From the NCBI GenBank assembly GCA_034510155.1, contig CM067379.1, forward strand, positions 17,093,145 to 17,157,144: a stretch of 64,000 nt of DNA. Direction: 5' to 3'. Shown one piece after another: positions 55,165 to 64,000 of the stretch. Position 1 is the stretch's first letter, and each line of letters starts with the position of its first letter. Source of the DNA: Eucriotettix oculatus (taxonomy: Eukaryota; Arthropoda; Insecta; Orthoptera; Tetrigidae). The notes below the pieces were generated by a model. That model was not told the origin of the DNA and did no database searches. It was given only the letters and a program-made list of their open reading frames with translations. Made by a program: the position numbers and the translations under genes.

Positions 55165-55322
55165 TGGTATATAGAACAGGCTATGAAGAAAGTTAAAACG
55201 GAATATGGAAAAGGAGAAGAAATAAAATTCCTACGCTTTGCCAATGATACTTTAGTATCAGGGGAGTCAGAAGAAGACTTCGGAAACCATAATAAATAAT
55301 GGCATGAACGTGATCCTGGAGC
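55165..55322 (+). mobile_element. LINE family A scrap
   Basis: YRTGYEESSKTEYGKGEEIK-type codes and FANDTLVSGESEED, the FADD block with the first aspartate changed to N. Cut after MNVILEQD. Confidence 0.8.
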
Positions 55323-55499
55323 AAGACGACATGCGTACTACAGCGTGCTGCGGGGTTGTATACCCTGCAGACGTAGTTTGTAGAGAAAGACTCGAGGGAA
55401 GGACAAGATTAAGGACAATATTAATGGAAGTCAAGTGGTTGAGAAAATGAGGACTAGAATTAGCAGAGCTCACCAAGAACGGCCGTCAATTTACTTAAA

Positions 55500-55706
55500 T
55501 TCAATTCAGCCCATTGAAGGCCTTGGCCTACTAAGGACTGTCATCTTACATGTCACATATGGAGTGCCACTGTGGTCAGTGTAGCGATGCTCCAGCAGTC
55601 TTAATCCCAGTCTTCGAGATCCGTTACCTCAGACACGTCCAAACCCGTGCCGGGATTCGAACCCGCGACCTCTGCGGCGACGCTAGCCACTACACCACAG
55701 GAGGAC
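55500..55706 (-). mobile_element. tRNA-derived SINE, most complete copy
   Basis: On minus, the head reads TGGTGTAGTGGCTAGCG (A box, 55681-55697) and 17-18 nt further GAGGTCGCGGGTTCGAATCC with B box GGTTCGAATCC at 55653-55663. The body continues with ACACTGACCACAGTGGCACT and CATATGTGACATGTAAGATG to AAGGCCTTCAATGGGCTG. Pol III internal promoter boxes at tRNA-like spacing plus a non-tRNA body define a SINE. The intact boxes make it potentially transcribable. Confidence 0.85.
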
Positions 55707-55824
55707 GGCATATTTTTAAAAAATCATTTTAATAATTAAATAAAAACACCTTTTCGTCATAAATAATTTAATCATGGAACTGATGCCGTAAATGTAGCTG
55801 TAACATTTTTCTGTCGTTAAAGCG

Positions 55825-56370
55825 AAAATATGCGAAAGAGTTGGACATGAGGATTAATAGAGGGCAAAGCAAGGGAATGGAGTGTAGTGTGCTATACAGT
55901 GGAATAATAAAGGTTGCTAGATTGGGAAGGGATATTATGAAGGAAAATGAGGAATTCTGCTCCTTGGTAAACATAATAACTAGAGTAGGGCAGCACAGGC
56001 AAGGAAGAGGAATTTACTTACAGCCAATATAAGTTTAAGCGCTACTAAAACTTTTGGTATACAATGTGGCGTTATTTGGGGGAGAAACGTGGACCATAAG
56101 AGGTGCAGAAAGGATAAGAGTAGAAGGAGAATGAGATGGGTGGATAGACTAACTAACCAGGAAGTTCTAAGCAGGATAAGGGAAGAGGACGTTGATCAAG
56201 AGAAGGGATAGATTAATAGGTCACGTTTTGATTCATGGAAAGTGAACATTAGAGGGAGGACAAGGATGTAATACACTAAGCAGATAAGAGAAAAATTGTG
56301 ATGTGCTAATTTTGAGGAAATGAAAATATTTGTGCAAGAAGAGGAGTGAATACTACAGCAACAATGAGTG
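55825..56370 (+). mobile_element. LINE family A copy
   Basis: Open 63-codon frame (55841-56032) from MDMRINRGQSKGMECSV to LVNIITRVGQH. The C-terminal part is heavily deleted. Ends AGTGAATACTACAGCAACAA. Confidence 0.83.
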
Positions 56371-56869
56371 TTCTGAATGGCAATGTTGACAGCACCTGAG
56401 GTAGGCAGTGAAGGGAAGCCAGACTGTGGCTGAAATCAAGCCTAATATATGTATATATAATTGGAGTATTGGTGAGTTGTTGGAATCCTCCGCCACTGGC
56501 GCCATCTTTGCCTAGTGATGTTGACGGAATAAAGTGGGGAGCGTGAAGATGTTTGCGGTGGTACGTGTACGTGCAGGCGTCAGAGGCTGCTTCAGATCCT
56601 CATCTACGCCTCGTGGCTGCTTGCTTATTCCTTAATCACTTACCTTCTACCTCTCTTTATTTTCCGTTACGGATTTTGCTATAATTAACCACGTATTATA
56701 ACCCGCGAAACCATTTCATCTTACAGTTATCTACACACTGCAATTTTTCTTGTATAATATATCTTTACCAGCTGCTTTCATCTTATGATTACAAATTAAA
56801 TCATTATACATTAAATTAAAGCCGACGGAAGGATACGATTACAGTGACCTGTGTGTACAAAGATTATTC

Positions 56870-57360
56870 AACAAATCGACAAAAATTAGAATTAAAGGAC
56901 AAGAAAAGAAAGCAGAAATCAAGAAAGGAGTAAGACAAGGATACAGTCTGTCTCCCCGGATATTTAACTTATAACAGGCGATGAATAAAGTTAAAACAGA
57001 ATATGGAAAATAAATCATACTGCAAGGAGAAGAAATAAAACACCAAAGTTTTGCTGATGGTATATTCAGGTATTACGGGAGTCAGAAGATGATTTGGAAA
57101 CCATAATAATTGACATGAACGTGGTCTTTGAGATAAAGTTTAACATGAGGATTAATGAAGGGAAAACTAAGGTGATGGAGTGTAGTATGGGAAACAGTGG
57201 TATAACACAGGGTGTTAGATTGGGAAGGGATATTTTGATTGAAGTTAAGGAATTCTGCTACTTGGAAGCGTAATAACTAGAGTAGGGTAACACAGGGAAG
57301 GAAGAGTAACTTACTTAGGCTAATAAGAGCATGAATACTAGAAAATGATTATTAAAAAAT
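56870..57360 (+). mobile_element. LINE family A copy
   Basis: RIKGQEKKAEIKKGVRQGYS block intact; FADD degraded to FADG. Ends abruptly in the SMNTRK region at 57355, where the dispersed repeat shared with 26345-26445 begins. Confidence 0.84.
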
Positions 57361-57450
57361 CAAGAGAAGTAATATAAAAGAGACACGACTCCAGTGTTAA
57401 ATAACACAACGAAAATATGAAAGTGAATAATGACAAGAGTCTGCGTATTG
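57358..57450 (+). repeat. Dispersed repeat, paired with 26345-26445
   Basis: TCAAGAGAAGTAATATAAAA, GAGACACGACTCCAG and GACAAGAGTCTGCGTATTGA recur as described at 26345. Confidence 0.65.
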
Positions 57451-57719
57451 AATACGATGTAGATTGGTGGCACGGAATCACGCGATTCGACGTCTTTTTG
57501 AAAATGTTTTTCATAATGTATTAAGTTAAATTTTTTTTGTGTGGATTATGATTTTTTTTTGTAAACGACTTCAGTGACAGTTGTTTCGAAATTGGCCGAT
57601 ATGAAAAGTCTAGGATAAGCAGTTTAGTGATTTTTCGCGTGTCTCGTAACCTGAGACTACGTGGGAAAGTAGACATTTCAAAGTCGTGAATATTAATTAA
57701 AATTTTGAGTGAAGGCAGC

Positions 57720-58030
57720 AGCAGCAGCACCTGTCTTGGCGTGCCCGCTGGCCAAATATAACTGCGCGTAGACGTGTTTATTCGGCGACCGTCCCTCCCC
57801 CCCTCCCTCCTCCCCTGGCTATTTTCCAGTCAGCAGCTGCCGACAAAGAGAGAGAGAGAGAGAGAGCGTGGGGCCCCTTCATTTCCAGATTCAATTACAC
57901 GTTCGTCGAAGCGGCATTCTGCAATCAGGCCGCCGCCGGTCGCTGCTCGGGCTTCACACGCGCGCCCAAAGTGCGTTCGTTGCGCTCTTCTCTTTAGAAT
58001 CTCTGGAACAGCGGGCGGCCGCAACTACTT
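57720..58030 (-). promoter_or_regulatory. CpG-rich block, candidate promoter or first exon upstream of Shaw
   Basis: Unusually GC- and CpG-rich for the window (CGCGCGCCC, GGCCGCCGCCGG, GCGGGCGGCCGC), with a (GA)10 run at 57846-57866, a motif bound by GAGA-type factors. It lies 9.6 kb upstream of the Shaw first coding exon, whose 5' UTR acceptor requires an upstream exon. No transcript evidence; assignment to Shaw is inference. Confidence 0.35.
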
Positions 58031-58049
58031 CCAAAGTTAATCCGTGTCC

Positions 58050-58281
58050 GAAAAGGATTATCTGTGCGTATTCAATCTGTTGTCATTTAGAATACTCTTT
58101 GGTTCGCGAGGGCGCCATCTTGGACAGAGAGTATCTTAGATGATAAAGTAAAGCAGAATGAACACTCTGACGTGTGGAAAGTGGCTGCGATCCGCGACAA
58201 ATGTTTCCAAGATGGCGCCCTCGGGAACCAAAGAGTATTTTAAATAACAACAGAAGGAATACGCAAAGATGAACCTTTTCA
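58050..58281. repeat. Foldback: 74-bp inverted arms with 83-bp loop
   Basis: 58050-58123 and 58207-58281 are reverse complements at about 85%: TACTCTTTGGTTCGCGAGGG, CGCCATCTTGG against CCAAGATGGCGCCCTCGGGA, CCAAAGAGTA. The loop has CACTCTGACGTGTGG. It could be a small MITE or a regulatory palindrome. Confidence 0.85.
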
Positions 58282-58419
58282 GATCGAAGAGTATCTTAAA
58301 TAATATTTAACTCAAACTCTTCGCGTCTAAAATTTAAAAAACATTTCTATGACTTGAATTTTTATAAATATATTGTGATAAAAAAAGGCGGATTTTGTGA
58401 TGTTGTGGCGTTATGAGGC

Positions 58420-59040
58420 GCAGTTCGGCCAACAACAATGGCTAGTCGGCTGAAAGATGGTGATTCCCCGCGGGAGAGTCCCGCCGAGCGTGTATAAAAA
58501 ATGACGATGGTGAAACCCCGCTGAACGAGTGTAAAAAATGAGGGCGGGGAACCCCGAAATTTTGTGAAATAGGGGAATTCCCGTCGGAAGATTTAAAAGG
58601 GAAGCCGATGGGTGGCTCGCCCCCAGAAGGCCGGCGAGTGGAGGAGAGGACGGACGTGGTCCGAGCTGTGAGAAGTGAGACGAGTGGAGGAGAAGAAAGA
58701 CGTGGTCCGAGCAGCCCGAGAAGGCAGGCGAGTGGAGCAGAGGACAGACTTGGTCCGAGCAGCCAGAAGCCAGATGAGAGGACGGACGAGAGCAGACGTG
58801 TCCAGACGTGATCAAATCCTGCAAGACGCCAGAGAGACGCACAAACATTCGAGAGGTGGATGTTTGTTGGCCCAGTAATTGTGGGTAAGTTATAAAAAAA
58901 TTGTGAAACTTGCTCATTGCTCTGGATAAATAATATTTAATGATTTTTCTTTCTATTTTCAGCTACTGCATACTCCATCTCTTGAGAGACCCAAAATCCC
59001 CTGAGATTAAGCCCGTGTATTCACTTTAAATTAATAAATG
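58420..59040 (+). other. Small exon-intron-like unit with 48-bp tandem repeats
   Basis: In order: TATAAAA (58493-58499), a G-rich leader, three ~48-bp units (58633, 58680, 58728; GCGAGTGGAGGAGAGGACGG, ACGTGGTCCGAGC), a GTAAGT donor (58885), T-rich tract and TTTCAG acceptor (to 58962), then AATAAA (59033-59038). Two frames stay open through the repeats (58608-58811 and 58675-58878, 67 codons each), but both are low-complexity R/E/S/G-rich. It could be a non-coding transcript, an LTR or coincidence. Confidence 0.4.
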
Positions 59041-59118
59041 AAAAATTTTAAAATTGATCATAATTTGTTCTATTAATTAATAAATGTTTTATACCCAAAA
59101 AAGTATATTACAATATAT

Positions 59119-59424
59119 TGTCACGTTTCTGAGGGATCGTGAGATTCAATAACACAGACACACGTAGAGGTTATATGCGTTTATTCAACGGCGAAGTGCT
59201 GTACAAAGCTAGTGCTGAGTAACACTGACCCCGATTTGGAATCCAGTCCCATTTATACATACATGGAATATTGCAGAAGCAGAACATTCTCGAAACAGAA
59301 AAAAACAATGTAATTATACTAAACAAATAAAATTGGTTGCGTCAGGTGGGACGTGAACCTGACTCTACGTTTCTGCAGTGCAGCTCTATACCCCTCTGCC
59401 ATCACTGCAGGTCCTGACATGTGG
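59119..59424 (-). mobile_element. 306-bp insertion with 8-bp direct repeats and tRNA-like head
   Basis: Flanked by CAATATAT at 59111-59118 and 59425-59432, a likely target-site duplication. On minus it begins CCACATGTCAGGACCTGCAG, with A-box-like TGGCAGAGGGGTATAGAGC and B-box-like GGTTCACGTCC about 32 nt later, inside a T-arm-like pair (GTCAGGT / ACCTGAC). The body has GAATAAACGC. A tRNA-derived SINE is the best reading; a solo LTR (TGTCA...TGACA near the ends) is the alternative. Confidence 0.65.
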
Positions 59425-59432
59425 CAATATAT

Positions 59433-60150
59433 ATAGTTTTCTATCAAAATGTTTAAATAACGTATAAATTAAAAATGTGACATTTAAATAATTTCATGAG
59501 ATAGTGTTTCATTTTTAAAGTACAATCAGCCCAAGCATATACAAAATACCTTTTTGTCAGAATTTAGACCCACGAATAAAAACAATTTACTTTCTCCTCC
59601 AACCTTTGCGAATAGAATACCACCACCACAACAACAACTACAAGTAAGGATTGCATAACTTAATTACAGTCGTCAAGTCTGTATTGAAGATAATCCTCAA
59701 ACGTCTGGTGAACACAATTTCGGTTCCTTTTTTATGATGTTACGAAATTATATTATTTAAAACGTCTCTTTAAAAATAAAACTTGTCACAAGTATTGAAG
59801 GTTGCGATCCGAGGGACGGAAGTGGGAATAAAAGTAGATAAGGTGCGGCGCATCTCCGTTCAGCTCATTACCCGAAGAAGAAGAATCAACTGTGTATCTC
59901 GAGTGTGGATGACGCTCCTTCCTCCCGCGCACGCCTTTGTTCCTCTATTGTGCCAGAGTCAACTGGAACTCAAGTTGAAAATCTCTGGAAAGCTCTTTAA
60001 ATCCCAGGAGCGTCGAATCAAGGAGCGTGCAATCCCAGAATAACGTCACAGTAGTCCTCGTTGTTGCTGCTTCGCTCTAAATTTAATCAGCTTGTCACTT
60101 TTCCCAACTTGATTATCTTCTCTCTGCTCGTTCTTAGTGAAAACTTGTAC
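59433..60150. other. Non-genic stretch, no feature recognised
   Basis: An 86-codon frame at 59783-60043 has no motif. No repeat partner seen. Confidence 0.45.
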
Positions 60151-60154
60151 AGTC

Positions 60155-60890
60155 CAAATGTTGTTCTGGTATTTAGCCCTAAGACTGGTCTGATGCAATC
60201 TCCCATGCTGAACTATCTTGCGCAAGCCTTTTCATTTCCTTTCAACTAGCACAACCCACATCAACCTTAATCTGCTTAGCAAATTTCCATCCTTGTCCTC
60301 CCTCTTCTGTTCTTACCTCTACACACTTCCCTCTAATGCTAATTTTACAAGACCCTCGTGTCTTAAAACGTGGCCTATTAATATATCCCTTCTCTTAGTC
60401 AACGTCCTCCATATTGTTCGCTTTTCCCCTATTCTGTTTAGAAATTCCTCGTTTGTAATTCTATCCACCCATCTCATTCTCCTATAGCACCACATTTCAT
60501 AGGCTTCTATTCTTTTACTTTCGTCCACGTTTCGTACCCATATAACGCCACGCTCCATACAAACATTTTTAGCAACGATTTCCTAATATTCACACTTATA
60601 TTACCCGTTAGTAAATTCCTCTTTTTCGTGAAAACCTTCCTCGCCTGTGCTGTCTTACTCTTTATGTCTATTATACTTCTACCATCCTTATTTATTACGC
60701 TTCCCAAGTAGCAGAATTCCTTAACTTCCGTCAAAATATCCCGTGCCAATCTAACAACCTTTGTTATTCCTCTGATTCCTATTACCTTGGTTTTCCCTCT
60801 ATTAATCCTCATATTGAACTCTTCCTCCAGGACTACGTTCACGCCATTTATTATGGTTTCCAAGTCTTCTTCCATCTCCCCTAATAAAAA
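60155..60890 (-). mobile_element. LINE family A copy, left arm of a head-to-head pair
   Basis: Well-preserved minus copy: the frame 60507-60929 reads EEDLETIINGVNVVLEEEFN, MRINRGKTKV, LARDILTEVKEFCYLGSVIN, KDGRSIIDIKSKTAQARK and SVNIRKSLLKMFVWSVALYG. 60319-60558 continues in another frame with RITNEEFLNRIGEKRTIWRT. 3' end at 60155-60180. Confidence 0.92.
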
Positions 60891-61445
60891 ATAATAAATG
60901 GCACGAACGTGATCCCGGAGGAAGAACACAACATGAGGATTAATACCGAGAAAGCCAAGATGATGGAGTGTAGTATGGGGAAAAGGCTGTTAGATTTGGG
61001 AGGGATATTTTGACGGAAGTTAAGGAATTCTTCTACTTGGGCAGCGTAATAACTAGAGTAGGATAGCAGAAGGAGATGAATTTACTTACTGAATATTAGG
61101 AAGTCATTTCTAAAAATGTTGGTATGGAGTGTGGCGGGTTATATGGCTGCGAAACGTGGACGATAGGAGAATGAGACGGGTGAATAGAGTAATACCCAGG
61201 AAGTTCTAAGCAGAATAGGGGAAGAGCGGACAATATGGAGGACGTTGACCAAGAGAAGGGATCGATTAGTAGGCCACGTTTAGAGACACGAGGATCTTGT
61301 AAAATTAGCATTAGAGGGAAGTGAACACAAGAGTGAGGTCAAGGGTGGAATACACTAAGAATATTAGGGAGGATGTGGGATATGGTAGTTATGTGGCGAT
61401 GAAAATACTGGCACTAAATAGTTTATCATGGAGGATTGTAGGGGT
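60890..61445 (+). mobile_element. LINE family A copy, right arm of a head-to-head pair
   Basis: Starts at INGTNVIPEEEHNMRINTEK directly where the minus copy stops, and runs to GTTTATCATGGAGGATTG. Both arms break at nearly the same point of the element (just after the FADD block). Confidence 0.86.
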
Positions 61446-61689
61446 TTTATTTTTTGATTTTTTTAAATTTCGTTCTCTTTTAAATTTATTCATCGGCAGA
61501 TATGTATATAAATTATTATCAATATTTTAATATACTTAATCATGATAGTTTTATTCGATATGAAATAATTTCTAGTTTACTATTCTCGTTTGTTTCTTGA
61601 ATTTCTTAAAACAGTCGTATTTTAATGTTAGCTTATACTACGTCAGTCAACATTTACTTTCTTCCTTTAATAAACATAATACATATTTA

Positions 61690-62345
61690 AATGCAAATAA
61701 AAGCACTAAATGAAAATTTAAAAAAATACATGAGAATATCTAGAGCAGAACCAAACCAAGAACACTTAATAAGACTGGATGGTCAAAAGTTTGAGAAGGT
61801 TAATAACTGTAAATACTTGGGTATTAAGTGTATTCAAGTGAAGAGATACGAGGGCATAGATGTTATTACTCGCGAAAACAAACTTTAAATTCTAAGACAG
61901 TGAGTAGAATTGCCAAAATTAAAACTTATAAGACAATATTGAAAACTATAGAAATGTTTAGAAGGGAGACCTGGACTTTGTCAGGGGAGGAAGGATAAGT
62001 TCTCATTGAACGCTCAGGTAAGGAAAATACTAAGAAAGATATGAGCAGAATATCGTGGAGAATAAGAACGAATGAAGAACTAAGTTAATTATACAGGGGG
62101 CTAGATCTGTTAAAAGGAAAAGGTTGGAATGGGTAGGACGAGGAAGAATAGCTGAAAGAATTTTAAAAGACGAACCTGTGGGAAGGGGAAAGATTGGAAG
62201 ACAGAGACTAAGATGGATGGATGAGGTTCAAGAGGATTTGAGGCAGCTGAAGGTCAAGAGATGGAGGCTATGAACAGAGAAGACTTTAACAGTTGTCATA
62301 AAGGAGGTCAAGGTCCTTAGAGGACCAGGGGAAGAAGAAGAAGAA
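61690..62345 (+). mobile_element. LINE remnant, fifth type (RT thumb to C-terminus)
   Basis: Open frame 61691-61888 reads KKYMRISRAEPNQEHLIRLD, KFEKVNNCKYLGIKC, the 'YLG' thumb block. Later frames give KRKRLEWVGRGRIAERILKD, GRQRLRWMDEVQEDLRQLKV and a tail GGQGP ending in GAAGAAGAAGAAG. Distinct from family A and from the remnant at 4440. Stops and shifts throughout. Confidence 0.82.
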
Positions 62346-62822
62346 ATTCAAGTAGCAGATGTATAAGAAAGCTAATAAAACAATAATTTTCTTCACCTGA
62401 TTACAAGGAATGAGAAACAGTTCCACACGAAAATATTCGTGGCACCTAACTGTGTTGCGACGCAATGGACATGTTACCATCTAGAAGGCGCAGGAAACTG
62501 TTCACAGACTCCTACTAAATATGACGTCACAGAGAGAGAGAGAGAGAGTCTGCAAGTGCTCCACTTATACCACGTGGCCATATTGTGACCTCCCAAGTCA
62601 TCTTGATTTTGTGCCAAGTGTCTCTTAAAGAAACCTTCCCGACGGAAATTTTTCATTAAAAGTTTTAATAGAGTATTTAATTACCATCGAAAGCCTTTCT
62701 CGCCATGAGATTAATCAATAACCTTTTAATATTAGACTTGGTCTATTTCCTGACGTAACTGGCGTCTAAGGACCAACACACTTGTGTTCATATTTGAAGA
62801 ACTTTTTTATTATTTATTTTAT

Positions 62823-62856
<34 letters not shown>

Positions 62857-63330
62857 CTTAGGTTCTATTGGGCATATGACTTGTGGCAGCTATATACAAA
62901 GAAAACACAAATAAAACAAAAAATACGATTACAAAAAGTTTACACTAAGGAAGAAATTTGAAGTGTAGTTTTTTATCTGAAAAAGAAAATCACTTCACTG
63001 ATTCTAAAGAAATACTACACACTTAAGTTTTCTTAGCCTATTCCTAAACTTCAAACTGACTTCAATTATTTTACCCAGGAATATTGTTTTTGATGGAGAA
63101 AAAAAAAGACAACTTATTTATGCTAAATATTATTGAAAATCAATTTTTCCTTTTTGATATTTGCAGTAGAATCAACAGAAAATGCCGAATTTAAAAATCT
63201 CCACGAAGTAAATTAATCTATTTTATAATAGTTACTAAGGTCTGTAAGTTTAAAGGGGACCAGAAACAACCGTAAAGAAGATCCAGACCAGGACCGAAGC
63301 ATCTAGTTGGTTGTATTAAATTATTTTTGT
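62346..63330. other. AT-rich stretch, no gene
   Basis: Includes a (GA)n run at 62531-62550 and a (TTA)n microsatellite at 62829-62857. No exon or transposon recognised. Confidence 0.5.
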
Positions 63331-63336
63331 TTTTTT

Positions 63337-63500
63337 CGGATGAAATCTTCACGGTTAACCAGCCAACCGGGTCAGGTTTTTAAAAGAACACTACGTTTCT
63401 GCGGCCGTCTTCAGGCTGTATGTCGTCATGCACTGACCCGGTTGGTTAACCGTGAAGATTTCATCCGAATTATTCATCGGGAAAGTCTACGTTCATTCAT
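63337..63500 (+). mobile_element. Penelope-like terminal hairpin
   Basis: Arms CGGATGAAATCTTCACGGTT...ACCGGGTCAG (63337-63375) and CTGACCCGGT...CGTGAAGATTTCATCCG (63433-63467) are inverted; the loop holds CTACGTTTCTGCGGCCGTCT, TCAGGCTGTATGTCGTCATG. The sequence from 63409 to 63500 matches the 3' UTR of the 41440-42045 remnant, including CGGGAAAGTCTACGTTCATT. No coding part. Confidence 0.8.
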
Positions 63501-63671
63501 TTTATTTTTTGTTTTACCCATTGTCTGTTTCTCTTTTGGGCCTCATTTGAAGGTTAATTTGAAGTTCGAGTATTTACGACGTCCCTGATGAGCTCCACAC
63601 ACACATACGCAAGGTGTGTGTCAACATGCGACGTCGTCCTCGTGTACAGTGCAGCAGCACATTACGTAAGT

Positions 63672-63725
63672 AAAGGCTTGCGCATGGAGGCTTGCCTCAG
63701 AACAGTCTTAGGACTCAATACAACA
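63672..63725 (+). mobile_element. LINE family A, terminal 50-bp scrap
   Basis: GGCTTGCGCATGGAGGCTTG, then CAGTCTTAGGACTCAATACA: the last bases of the family, without a CAA tail. Confidence 0.75.
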
Positions 63726-64000
63726 TCCGTCCATTTTGGAAGTCACCGAGTTTCTTGGAATGAAATGCAACCAAAGATAATAAGCCTCAGCTATTATGAG
63801 AATAAAGTGAGAGAAAGCGACGAACGTCTCCCTCCTATTTTAATGTTTGGTCGCTGCTTCTCTGGAAGATGGTCCACCAGTTCCGAACATTCCGAATGCA
63901 GTCATTCTGTGGTACGAATTAAACTCTATACGCCATTCCGGTTTCTTATTTAAAAGCGTCATCGGGTTTCCCATTCACTGAGGACTCATGAATGTTGCAG
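63726..64000. other. Window end, no feature recognised
   Basis: Moderate GC. The open frame that reaches 63953 has no recognisable motif. Confidence 0.4.

Noticed and set aside
58411..58917. 168-codon minus-strand frame
   Set aside because: Produced by the GC-rich 48-bp tandem repeats and flanks; no recognisable domain or start context.
59330..59425. Functional tRNA gene on the minus strand
   Set aside because: A and B box matches are present, but the acceptor stem does not close and the sequence continues into a repeat body, so a SINE is more likely.

Overview
The window looks like a piece of a large, AT-rich, repeat-laden arthropod genome, most likely an insect. It holds one clear protein-coding gene: a Shaw-type (Kv3 family) voltage-gated potassium channel on the minus strand. 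Its three recognisable coding exons (47810-48136, 33113-33307, 30020-31001) join in frame with canonical GT-AG sites. They encode 501 residues: a T1 tetramerisation domain with the Kv3-type zinc ligands, S1-S6, a TTVGYGD selectivity filter and a PVP hinge. Exon sequence and organisation closely resemble the insect Shaw channel as I remember it. The order of insect cannot be settled here. The 14.5-kb intron, Penelope-like and CAA-tailed LINE remnants, and tRNA-derived SINEs would fit a large-genome hemimetabolous insect, but that is inference.

Layout. 1-29966: no gene recognised; a mosaic of LINE fragments, SINE and Helitron-like pieces, inverted-repeat elements, a 70-bp minisatellite (17178-17552) and a ~960-bp segmental duplication (22141-23119 and 27730-28689). 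29967-31001: Shaw exon 3, in a GC-rich island. 31002-33112: intron 2, with a palindromic element beside the exon 3 acceptor and a Helitron-like copy. 33113-33307: exon 2. 33308-47809: intron 1, holding LINE copies, a mariner fragment, a long-inverted-repeat block, a Penelope-like GIY-YIG endonuclease fragment, a SINE and a tandemly duplicated Jockey fragment abutting exon 1. 47810-48156: exon 1 with a short 5' UTR. 48157-64000: upstream flank or 5' UTR intron, with more LINE copies, SINEs, a CpG-rich block at 57720-58030, a foldback at 58050-58281 and a small exon-intron-like unit at 58420-59040.

The dominant repeat is one LINE family, called family A here. About 33 fragments on both strands occupy roughly 19 kb by hand tally, about 30% of the window. 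They are biased to the reverse transcriptase and 3' part, and where the 3' end survives it carries a CAA-rich tail. At least five other LINE types are present as single remnants. No intact transposon, viral gene, rRNA gene, functional tRNA or CRISPR array was seen. Nothing here amounts to a convincing new biological system. The most informative oddities are transposon material touching both Shaw intron edges, the segmental duplication carrying a pre-formed inverted LINE junction, and the small spliced-looking unit upstream of the gene.
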